NCBI GenBank assembly: GCA_035647855.1
Contig: DASRMP010000088.1
Location: 1-6,192, forward strand
Direction of reading: 5' to 3'
From: JAAZBW01 sp035647855
GTDB lineage: Bacteria > Actinomycetota > Actinomycetes > Actinomycetales > Actinomycetaceae
Length of the DNA stretch: 6,192 nucleotides
Shown here: positions 1-5,375 of the stretch, piece by piece
Layout: each line of letters opens with the position of its first letter
Position numbering within the stretch: position 1 is the stretch's first letter
Notes under the pieces: generated by a model
The model's input: only the letters and a program-made list of their open reading frames with translations
Told to the model about the DNA's origin: nothing
The model's database searches: none
Made by a program: the position numbers and the translations under genes

Positions 1-262
1 CTGGGGAACTTCGGACTGCCTTCGGGGTCTGGTACCGGGTGGCTGGGGAACTTCGGACTTCGTCTTGCCGCTTACGTGGTGTCGCTGGGAAACTTGGACC
101 CCGTTCAGGACGATCTGACGTGAGCTGGGGAACTTCAGACCCCGTCTGGGCAGCGCGCTGGGGAACTTCAGACCTGCTGGGGAACAACGCACCCCGTAGT
201 CGAAGTCTGAAGTTCCCCAAGAAGCGACCTCGAGGTAGCAGACGAGGTGCCAAGTTCCCCAG
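1..262. repeat. dispersed CTGGGGAACTTC repeat cluster, direct and inverted copies
   Basis: Direct copies of a 16-17 bp core begin at 1, 43, 85, 125 and 158, with a shorter copy at 177. The first two are identical over 17 bases (CTGGGGAACTTCGGACT); those at 125 and 158 read CTGGGGAACTTCAGAC. Copies at 85, 125 and 177 also share a following CCCCGT. Start-to-start spacing is 42, 42, 40, 33 and 19, so this is a cluster and not a strict tandem array. Inverted copies follow at 205-219 and 251-262, and a weaker one near 287-300. Bases 159-173 and 205-219 are perfect complements over 15 bases around a 31-base loop. The function is unknown; I do not recognise the family by name. Confidence 0.85.
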
Positions 263-310
263 CGACCCAGTTTCGGACCGGAAGGAGTGCCAGGTTCCGC
301 AATTCGCTAC

Positions 311-335
311 GGGGGCGGGGCGGTCGGTGCTGAGC
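311..335. repeat. 25-bp direct repeat, copy 1
   Basis: This G-rich 25-mer begins GGGGGCGGGGCGGTCGG and ends in GCTGAGC. It is identical base for base to 490-514, 179 bases downstream. Flanks differ (TGCCCCG after this copy), so the shared block has sharp ends. It looks like a dispersed repeat, not part of a gene. Confidence 0.8.
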
Positions 336-408
336 TGCCCCGTTCCGGAGCCAAGGGGCGGCACGCTGCGTCCGCAAGACGCGGCTCTGCGTCAGTGGGT
401 TAGGCCGG

Positions 409-446
409 GAGCTGAAGGTTAGCATGTGGGCCCTAACCTTCGGCTC
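409..446 (+). other. 14-bp hairpin with 10-base loop
   Basis: Bases 409-422 (GAGCTGAAGGTTAG) pair with 433-446 (CTAACCTTCGGCTC), leaving loop 423-432. The only imperfection is T413 opposite G442. This is a G-U wobble if + strand RNA folds, but an A-C mismatch if the - strand RNA folds. No T tract follows, so it is a poor intrinsic terminator candidate. It could be a structured RNA or a recombination hairpin; no function is assigned. Confidence 0.6.
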
Positions 447-489
447 GCAGGCTTACCCCGCCGTGCTGAACCGCCCGATTCCGGGCTCA

Positions 490-514
490 GGGGGCGGGGC
501 GGTCGGTGCTGAGC
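490..514. repeat. 25-bp direct repeat, copy 2
   Basis: This is an exact second copy of 311-335. Part of it (GGGCGGT, 497-503) also complements ACCGCCC at 470-476, giving a small local inverted repeat. It lies just before the minisatellite that starts at 553. Confidence 0.8.
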
Positions 515-552
515 CAGCCAAAGAGAGATGCTCCGCGAAGAGGAGGTGCCCC

Positions 553-727
553 GCGAGGTGAGGCGAGAAGACCGCCCGCAAGATGCGGCAGCCAGGCGCC
601 TTGCAAGATGCGGCAGCCAGGCGCCTTGCAAGATGCGGTAGCCAGGCGCCTTGCAAGATGCGGTAGCCAGGCGCCCCGCGAGGTGAGGCGAGAAGACCGC
701 CCGCAAGATGCGGTAGCCAGGCACCCC
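553..727. repeat. 25-bp minisatellite with two unit types (B-A-A-A-A-B-A)
   Basis: Seven consecutive units of exactly 25 bases run from 553. Type A begins GCAAGATGCGGYAGCCAGGC and occupies 578-602, 603-627, 628-652, 653-677 and 703-727. The first two are identical, and the other three have T at the Y position and differ at the 3' end (CGCCTT, CGCCCC or CACCCC). Type B begins GCGAGGTGAGGCGAGAAGAC and occupies 553-577 and 678-702, the two copies being identical. Degenerate related sequence extends upstream to about 528 and downstream to about 815. The period is not a multiple of three, so reading frames rotate through the array, which argues against coding use. There are no spacers, so it is not CRISPR. 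Confidence 0.95.
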
Positions 728-815
728 GCAAGATGTGGCAATGAGGCCCCCGCGAGAGAGGGTGCCCCGCGATAATGAGGCGATGACGCGCCCCCGCGAG
801 CGAGGGTCCGAGATG
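728..815. repeat. decayed edge of the 25-bp minisatellite
   Basis: Unit-like blocks of irregular length continue the array: GCAAGATGTGGCAATGAGGC from 728, a short block ending GGTGCCCC at 768, GCGATAATGAGGCGATGACG from 769, and GCGAGCGAGGGTCCGAGATG from 796. The recurring pattern is GC-rA-RATG followed by a C-rich end. Such decayed edges are typical of minisatellites in which internal units are refreshed and outer units drift. Confidence 0.6.
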
Positions 816-854
816 ATACCAAACCGTGACCATCCCTCGGAACGGAATTGGTAT
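816..854. promoter_or_regulatory. possible operator: 7-bp inverted repeat upstream of the lipoprotein promoter
   Basis: ATACCAA (816-822) and TTGGTAT (848-854) are exact inverted half-sites, 32 bases centre to centre (about three helical turns). The right half touches the likely -35 hexamer. A repressor or activator of a sugar-uptake gene would fit, but the arms are short and the wide gap is unlike a classical LacI-type operator. This is weak and could be chance. Confidence 0.3.
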
Positions 855-884
855 TGACTTCGCAAAATCGTAGATCATTATAGT
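854..884 (+). promoter_or_regulatory. sigma-70-type promoter for the substrate-binding lipoprotein gene
   Basis: TTGACT (854-859) matches the -35 consensus at five of six positions. The -10 is ambiguous: TATAGT (879-884) matches five of six but leaves a 19-base spacer, while CATTAT (876-881) matches four of six with a 16-base spacer. The segment is clearly AT-richer than the rest of the upstream region and ends about 35 bases before the start codon, leaving room for a short leader with a ribosome-binding site. Confidence 0.6.
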
Positions 885-904
885 CGGGGAGTCACCAAAC
901 GAGA

Positions 905-910
905 AGAAGG
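905..910 (+). promoter_or_regulatory. ribosome-binding site of the lipoprotein gene
   Basis: The purine run GAGAAGAAGGAAA contains AGAAGG (905-910), eight bases before the ATG at 919. This good Shine-Dalgarno match supports that start. Confidence 0.75.
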
Positions 911-918
911 AAACGGCA

Positions 919-2307
919 ATGAGAACCACAAAGCGGGGACGGGCGGTGCTGAGCGCGGCTGCAGCGGCCGCAGTGCTCCTGAGCATCGGGGCGTGCTCCC
1001 CGGGAACCGAGAGCAACGATGCCACCGCGACAGGCGGCGAGACCCAGACCGCCGGCGAGGTCGACAAGACCCAGACCCAGCCCACAGGCAGCACGACGGT
1101 GACGTTCCGTCTGTGGGACGACGTGGTCGCGCCGGCGTACGAGGAGTCGTTCGACGCGTTCATGGCGCAGAACCCTGACATCGTGGTGGAGGTGGAGAAG
1201 GTCCCGTGGAGCGACTACTGGGAGCGCCTGCCGCTCGACATCCAGTCCGGCGACATGGCGGACATCTACTGGACGAACACCTCCAACTTCGCGAAGTTCG
1301 CGGACAACGGAAACCTGATCGACATCACCGCCACGCTCGGAAATGACCACGATGAGTGGGTCCAGTCGGTGGTGGACCTGTACACCCGCAATGGAACCCT
1401 CTGGGGCGTCCCGCAGATCTGGGACTCGATCGCGCTGTACTACAACCGAGACCTCGTTGACGCCGCAGGAGTCGACCCAACGAACCTGAAGTTCGCGCCG
1501 GGGAACGCCGAGGAGGACACCCTCATCCCCGCGGCGCAGGCACTCACCCTGGACGAGGCAGGCCTGAACCCGACCGAGGCGGGCTTCGACCCGGACACCC
1601 GCGTGCAGTACGGCTTCAACGGCCAGCTGGACCTGCAGGCGATCTACCTGGACTTCCTGGCACAGACCGGTGCCACCTTCCAGGACGAGAACGACCTGTT
1701 CGCGTTCGATTCCCCCGAGGGCGTGGCAGCGTTCCAGTACATCTACGACCTGATCAACACGTGGTACGTCGCGCCATCCGCCGCTGACACCAACACCAAC
1801 GGCGATATCACCCGCGATCTCTTCCTCCAGGGCAATCTCGCGCTGTTCCAGTCAGGGCCGTACAACCTGAAGACCATCTCCGACAACGCCACTTTCGAGT
1901 GGGGAATCGCGCCGATGGTCGAGGGACCTGAGGGCCGCATCTCAGTGGTGCATGGCGTGGCCGCAGTCGGCAACGCCGAGTCGGAGAACCTCGACGCCAC
2001 CATCCGCGTGCTCGAGTGGCTCGGTTCTGCCGACGGCCAGCATGCCCTCGCCGCCCAGGGCGTCTCGTTCCCGGCGGCCGTCGAGGCACAGCAGGCCTTC
2101 ATCGATCACTGGACCGCGCTCGATGTCGACGTGCAAGTGTTCATCGACGCCGCCAACGGCCCGACGGCGGCAGCGCCGGTCGGCCCCGAGGTCAATGCCG
2201 GCATGAACGAGTACACGCCGATCCTCCAAGACATGCTGCTCGGCACGATTTCGGTCCCGGACGCAGTGGCACAGGCCCAGGAGGCCGGCAACGCTGCGAT
2301 GGAGTAG
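919..2307 (+). CDS. ABC transporter substrate-binding lipoprotein, sugar (CUT1-like) type
   Basis: This complete 462-residue protein should capture a solute, most likely a sugar or oligosaccharide, outside the membrane and pass it to an ABC importer. Residues 1-26 are a lipoprotein signal: basic MRTTKRGR, an Ala/Leu core, then a lipobox I-G-A-C with the lipidated Cys at 26. A Thr/Gly/Gln-rich linker (about 27-58) leads to the mature fold, which begins VTFRLWDD at 61. Family-typical features follow: the DMADIYW stretch, WGVPQIWDSIALYYNRDL (about 162-179) as the first hinge and lobe region, and the FLQGNLALFQSGPYNL block where this family screens extracellular-solute-binding proteins (SBP_bac_1/SBP_bac_8 type). 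The length is normal for the family. The start is fixed by the ribosome-binding site and signal peptide. No MalF/MalG-like permease or ATPase gene follows, so partners must be encoded elsewhere or upstream of the window. The ligand cannot be read from sequence. The stop codon is the first triplet of a 9-bp tandem array. Confidence 0.95.
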   Translation: MRTTKRGRAVLSAAAAAAVLLSIGACSPGTESNDATATGGETQTAGEVDKTQTQPTGSTTVTFRLWDDVVAPAYEESFDAFMAQNPDIVVEVEKVPWSDYWERLPLDIQSGDMADIYWTNTSNFAKFADNGNLIDITATLGNDHDEWVQSVVDLYTRNGTLWGVPQIWDSIALYYNRDLVDAAGVDPTNLKFAPGNAEEDTLIPAAQALTLDEAGLNPTEAGFDPDTRVQYGFNGQLDLQAIYLDFLAQTGATFQDENDLFAFDSPEGVAAFQYIYDLINTWYVAPSAADTNTNGDITRDLFLQGNLALFQSGPYNLKTISDNATFEWGIAPMVEGPEGRISVVHGVAAVGNAESENLDATIRVLEWLGSADGQHALAAQGVSFPAAVEAQQAFIDHWTALDVDVQVFIDAANGPTAAAPVGPEVNAGMNEYTPILQDMLLGTISVPDAVAQAQEAGNAAME

Positions 2308-2439
2308 ATGCAGCAGATGCAGCAGATGCAGCAGATGCAGCAGATGCAGTAGCTGCAGCAGATGCAGTAGCTGCAGTAGCTGCAGCAGACGCAGTAGATG
2401 CAGCAACGGGAGTAGGTGCAGCAACCGGAGTAGCCGGAA
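2305..2439. repeat. 9-bp tandem array starting at the lipoprotein stop codon
   Basis: Fifteen consecutive 9-base units, consensus YAGMTGCAG, run from the TAG stop (2305-2307). The first units are TAGATGCAG and then four copies of CAGATGCAG; TAGCTGCAG variants follow at 2350, 2368 and 2377. From 2404 the units decay (CAACGGGAG, TAGGTGCAG, CAACCGGAG, TAGCCGGAA). The string GGAGTAG that ends the gene recurs at 2409-2415 (as GGAGTAG within CGGGAGTAG) and at 2427-2433. In the lipoprotein frame the array carries repeated TAG codons. In the next frame it reads Asp-Ala-Ala repeats with no start codon. It therefore appears to be transcribed but untranslated, lying before the terminator. Confidence 0.92.
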
Positions 2440-2470
2440 TCGGTGACATCTTCCGTCTCGCGAATCAGTG

Positions 2471-2500
2471 GGGGCGGCCGGAACAGCCCGGCCGCCCCTT
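2471..2500 (+). terminator. probable intrinsic terminator after the lipoprotein gene
   Basis: GGGGCGGCCGG (2471-2481) pairs perfectly over 11 bases with CCGGCCGCCCC (2488-2498) around the six-base loop AACAGC. Only TT plus a mixed CAATCC follows, so the U tract is weak, as is common in high-GC actinobacteria. It lies about 165 bases past the lipoprotein stop, beyond the 9-bp array, and 83 bases before the next start. This suggests that the two genes are separate transcription units. Confidence 0.75.
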
Positions 2501-2501
2501 C

Positions 2502-2537
2502 AATCCGTCCTGCCTGCGATTAATCCGTCCCGCCTGC
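2502..2537 (+). repeat. pair of 16-bp direct repeats 20 bp apart
   Basis: AATCCGTCCTGCCTGC (2502-2517) and AATCCGTCCCGCCTGC (2522-2537) differ at one of 16 positions. The 20-base period is close to two helical turns, so they could be a pair of regulator-binding sites upstream of the next gene, or a simple local duplication. No regulator can be named. Confidence 0.5.
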
Positions 2538-2570
2538 AAGCCGCTGCACGGCGAAGCCCGGGCGTTTTCG

Positions 2571-2576
2571 TACACT
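2571..2576 (+). promoter_or_regulatory. -10 element of a probable leaderless promoter
   Basis: TACACT fits the actinobacterial TANNNT -10 pattern and ends six bases before the ATG at 2583. That places the expected transcription start on the A of the start codon. There is no Shine-Dalgarno-like purine run before the ATG (upstream is TTTTCGTACACTTCCACT), which agrees with leaderless translation. No clear -35 hexamer is seen at 17-18 bases. Confidence 0.55.
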
Positions 2577-2582
2577 TCCACT

Positions 2583-5375
2583 ATGGACGGGCGCACGGAA
2601 CACGCGGGGAATCCTTCCGCGACGACGCCCGCACCACTCGAACCCGCCAGGCCCGCGCACGCCAAACCAACAGCGCAAGAACTGGCCGCTCTGACCACCA
2701 GATCCGCGCATCGCAAACGTCCCGGCACCGACGTCGACTCGCTCCTCACGGCGGCGGCAGCCGGGAACGCCGTGCAACTCGTGGACGTCGAGGAGCGGCA
2801 CATCCGGCGTCCCGGCGATCTGCTCAACGCGATTTTCTCCCTCCTCGGAATCGCGCTCGTGCTGTTGGTCTCGTACTTCGGGCCGGAAACCACCGCGGCG
2901 GTGACCGAGGACGTCCAGGACGTGGTCGATCGGACCGCACGCCAGATCCTGCTCCTGCCCTTCACGTTCATCGAGGGCGTGGTCCTATTCCTGATCCCGG
3001 TCTCGGTGCTGGTGGTCCTGACGGTCAAACGCCAGTGGCGCATCATGGCGCAGGCGCTCGTCGCCGCCGCGATTACCTATGTCCTCGCATATCTCGGCGC
3101 GCTCGGCCTCGAACAACTGGGCGACACGAACCCTCTCAATCTCGCGCTCGCCCAGAACTTCCGCGGCGTGCACATCCCGGCGCTCGCCCCGTTCGTCGCA
3201 TCGATGTCCGGGCTGCTGACCGCCGTCGGACACCGATCGTCCTCCCAGTTCATCCGGATCGCGTGGGTGGCACTGCTCATTGCCGTGTTCCTCGGCGTGC
3301 TGCAGGGCGATCAGTCGCTCTCCGGCGCGATCGTCTCGCTGCTTCTGGGCCGCACGGTCGGTTTCGCCACCAACTACGTGAGCGCCGTGCGGTCCACGCG
3401 CGCCTCCGGACTCTCGCTGGTGCGTGGGCTGCGCCGCGCCGGAATCGACCCCGAATTGGTCATCCGCCTCGACGCCGAGGGCACTCCCGTGCGCTCATTC
3501 CTCGTCTCGACCGACTTTCCGGTCGGCCACAACGCGCAATTCCGTCTCGAGCCATCCGAGTCCGAGCAGGCGAACGGGGGGGAGGCCGCCACGCCGTCGT
3601 CGCTCGATGACCTCATGCGGATTCTCGAGGCCGACGACGACGTCATCGCCTTCAGCCCCCTCCCCATCTCGGACGAGGTCCAGGCCATCCTTGCGGAGGA
3701 CCGCCACCGCGACCGGTTCGGCCAGAACCGCCGCTACGCGGTGTTCGAGAACGGCACGCGTCTCAACGTCGGCGTTCTCGACGGCGACCGGCAGGTGGTC
3801 GGGTTCCTCGCCAACGTCTGGGACTCGCTCCGCATCAGAGGCCTGGAACAGACGGTCAGGACGAACCTCCGCGCCGCCGCGGAGCACACGGTGCTCATGT
3901 CGCTCGCCGCACGGGACGCGGGGGTGAACGTGCCGGCGGTCCTGGGCGTCGCGCGGGCGGAGGACTCGATCCTGCTCGTCCGGCCTTCCATCCCCGGGGG
4001 ACGCACGTTCGGGGAACTCGAGACGGCGGAGATCACGGACGAACTCCTCGATCTCATGTGGGCGGAGCTGCGTCTCGCCCACGATGCCGGACTGGCCCAT
4101 CGATCGTTGTCCCAATCGAGAATCGTCGTCGACGAGAGCAACGACGTCTGGATCGTGGGCTGGGACGCGGGCGAGATCGCCTCGACCGAACTCTCCCGGC
4201 GCATCGACATGGCGCAACTCGTGGCCATGGCGGCCACGAGGGTCGGCGTGGAGCGGGCGCTCGCCCGTGCCCGCTCGGCTCTCAGCCACATCCAGTTGAG
4301 TTCGCTCGCGCCGCTCCTGCAGCGGATCGTGCTCCCTCAGGAGACCCGCGACGTGATCGGCAACAACCGCTGGCTGATCCCGGCGCTCCGCACGGAACTC
4401 GTCCGACTGGAACCGGCAGTCGCCGATGTCCCCGATGTCTCCCTCGAACGCTTCTCCTTCCGGAGGCTGGTCACGGTGGCGGTCGCGTTCGCCGCGATCC
4501 TGGTGGTGTTCGGCACGTTCAACTGGAACGACGTCGCCGACTCGTTCGACGGCACGAATCCGTGGTGGCTGCTCGGTGCGTTCGGTGCCGGTCTCGCCAC
4601 CTACCTCGGCGCGGCGATCGGACTCGTGTCATTCACGCCCGAGAAGCTCGGCCTGCGCCGAACCACGGCCGTGCAGATCGCGTCCTCGATCGTCTCGCTG
4701 GTTGCTCCAGCGGGGATCGGGCCTGCGGCGATCGATCTGCGCTACCTCGTCAAGCAGGGGATTGAGGGGACGCTCGCCGTCGCGACCGTCACGCTCGTCC
4801 AGGTCACGCGCTTCATCGTCACCGTGACCTTCCTCATCCTCGTGCTGGTGGTGAGCGGAGCAGGTGCTGCGGGCGGGCCCATCGCGATCCCGTCCGGCGC
4901 GGTGATGATCAGCATCCTGCTGATCGTGCTGGCCGCCGGCGTGGTGGTTGCGATACCGCCGATCCGGAACTACGTGGCCCGGAAGCTCGGTCCGGTCATG
5001 CGGCAGATCTGGCCGCGAGTGGTCTGGGTGATTGGCAACCCGGCGCGGCTCGCCAAGGGCATCTTCGGCAACGCCATCCAGGTTGCGGGGTACGTGGCCG
5101 CGTTCGGCATGACACTCGCCGCGTTCGGCTACACCCTCCCCCTCGCGACGCTCGCCCTCACCTACCTCGCCTCCGCGGGCGCCGGCTCGCTCGTGCCCTC
5201 CCCGGCCGGCATCGGTCCGGTGGAGCTGGCGCTGAGCTCGGGCCTGACCATCGCCGGCATCCCCTCGGCGGTGGCTGTGTCCGTTACGGTCGTCTTCCGG
5301 GTACTCACGCTGTGGGCACGTCTGCCCATCGGGTGGATCGCGCTTCGGTACCTTCAGAAGCGCGATGTCCTCTGA
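2583..5375 (+). CDS. flippase-like LPG-synthase-TM family membrane protein with kinase-like middle domain
   Basis: This 930-residue integral membrane protein has three parts. Residues about 1-80 are soluble and Pro/Ala-rich, and about 83-265 hold several hydrophobic helices. Residues about 380-600 look like a protein-kinase-like fold: a strand-rich start, a hinge-like LLVRPSIPGGRTFGEL, then AHRSLSQSRIVV (505-516) where kinases have HRDxxxxN, and WDAGE near the DFG position. Ser508 stands in place of the catalytic Asp, so kinase activity is doubtful. Residues about 625-925 form the C-terminal bundle of the lysylphosphatidylglycerol synthase transmembrane family (PF03706-like), with the hexapeptide PAGIGP twice (709-714 and 874-879). 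The lysyl-transfer domain of MprF is absent, so it should not make lysyl-PG; lipid or glycolipid translocation is an inference. The frame is open upstream, but 2583 is the first ATG/GTG/TTG after the terminator, fixing the start. The downstream gene overlaps it. Confidence 0.93.
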   Translation: MDGRTEHAGNPSATTPAPLEPARPAHAKPTAQELAALTTRSAHRKRPGTDVDSLLTAAAAGNAVQLVDVEERHIRRPGDLLNAIFSLLGIALVLLVSYFGPETTAAVTEDVQDVVDRTARQILLLPFTFIEGVVLFLIPVSVLVVLTVKRQWRIMAQALVAAAITYVLAYLGALGLEQLGDTNPLNLALAQNFRGVHIPALAPFVASMSGLLTAVGHRSSSQFIRIAWVALLIAVFLGVLQGDQSLSGAIVSLLLGRTVGFATNYVSAVRSTRASGLSLVRGLRRAGIDPELVIRLDAEGTPVRSFLVSTDFPVGHNAQFRLEPSESEQANGGEAATPSSLDDLMRILEADDDVIAFSPLPISDEVQAILAEDRHRDRFGQNRRYAVFENGTRLNVGVLDGDRQVVGFLANVWDSLRIRGLEQTVRTNLRAAAEHTVLMSLAARDAGVNVPAVLGVARAEDSILLVRPSIPGGRTFGELETAEITDELLDLMWAELRLAHDAGLAHRSLSQSRIVVDESNDVWIVGWDAGEIASTELSRRIDMAQLVAMAATRVGVERALARARSALSHIQLSSLAPLLQRIVLPQETRDVIGNNRWLIPALRTELVRLEPAVADVPDVSLERFSFRRLVTVAVAFAAILVVFGTFNWNDVADSFDGTNPWWLLGAFGAGLATYLGAAIGLVSFTPEKLGLRRTTAVQIASSIVSLVAPAGIGPAAIDLRYLVKQGIEGTLAVATVTLVQVTRFIVTVTFLILVLVVSGAGAAGGPIAIPSGAVMISILLIVLAAGVVVAIPPIRNYVARKLGPVMRQIWPRVVWVIGNPARLAKGIFGNAIQVAGYVAAFGMTLAAFGYTLPLATLALTYLASAGAGSLVPSPAGIGPVELALSSGLTIAGIPSAVAVSVTVVFRVLTLWARLPIGWIALRYLQKRDVL
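4098..4175 (+). other. degenerate kinase catalytic segment within the membrane protein
   Basis: This codes for residues 506-531 of the 930-residue protein. His506-Arg507-Ser508 takes the place of His-Arg-Asp, and Arg513 lies near where the Asn that helps bind metal is expected. Asp528 in WDAGE is the only plausible DFG-like Asp. The alignment is by eye. The likely meaning is a sensing or scaffold role, not phosphotransfer, but nucleotide binding remains possible. Confidence 0.5.

Larger units (their letters stand above)
1..918. other. gene-free, repeat-rich leader region
   Basis: I find no convincing coding region here. Open frames exist on both strands, but they are products of GC-rich repeats: they overlap one another in several frames, have Arg/Pro/Ser-rich compositions and match no family I recognise. 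The content is, in order, a dispersed CTGGGGAAC-type repeat cluster, a duplicated 25-bp GC-rich sequence, a hairpin, a 25-bp minisatellite with decayed edges, and a more AT-rich promoter segment (about 811-918). Nothing resembles tRNA, rRNA or a transposase. A non-coding RNA cannot be excluded. Confidence 0.75.

Noticed and set aside
159..219. Terminal inverted repeats of an insertion sequence or MITE
   Set aside because: The 15-bp arms are perfect, but the enclosed 31 bases, lack of a target-site duplication and presence of many other copies in the same orientation do not define an element.
39..422. A 127-residue plus-strand protein
   Set aside because: It runs through the dispersed repeat copies, has no ribosome-binding site or recognisable fold, and is Arg/Ser/Pro-rich as expected from random high-GC reading.
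553..727. CRISPR array
   Set aside because: Units are contiguous 25-base repeats with no unique spacers and no cas-like genes nearby.
453..1181. A minus-strand protein with repeated LPHLARRLAAASC-type segments
   Set aside because: It is the 25-bp minisatellite read in rotating frames plus antisense of the lipoprotein start. Several minus frames and one plus frame are open over the same stretch, which marks them as composition artefacts.
2016..2582. An N-terminal extension making the flippase-like protein 1119 residues, including Asp-Ala-Ala repeats
   Set aside because: It reads the end of the lipoprotein gene out of frame, then the 9-bp array and the terminator hairpin. No ATG, GTG or TTG occurs in this frame between 2307 and 2582, and the family-like sequence begins only after 2583.
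2583..5375. MprF-type lysylphosphatidylglycerol synthase
   Set aside because: Only the flippase-like membrane part is present. The C-terminal aminoacyl-transfer domain is missing, since the protein ends right after the membrane bundle.
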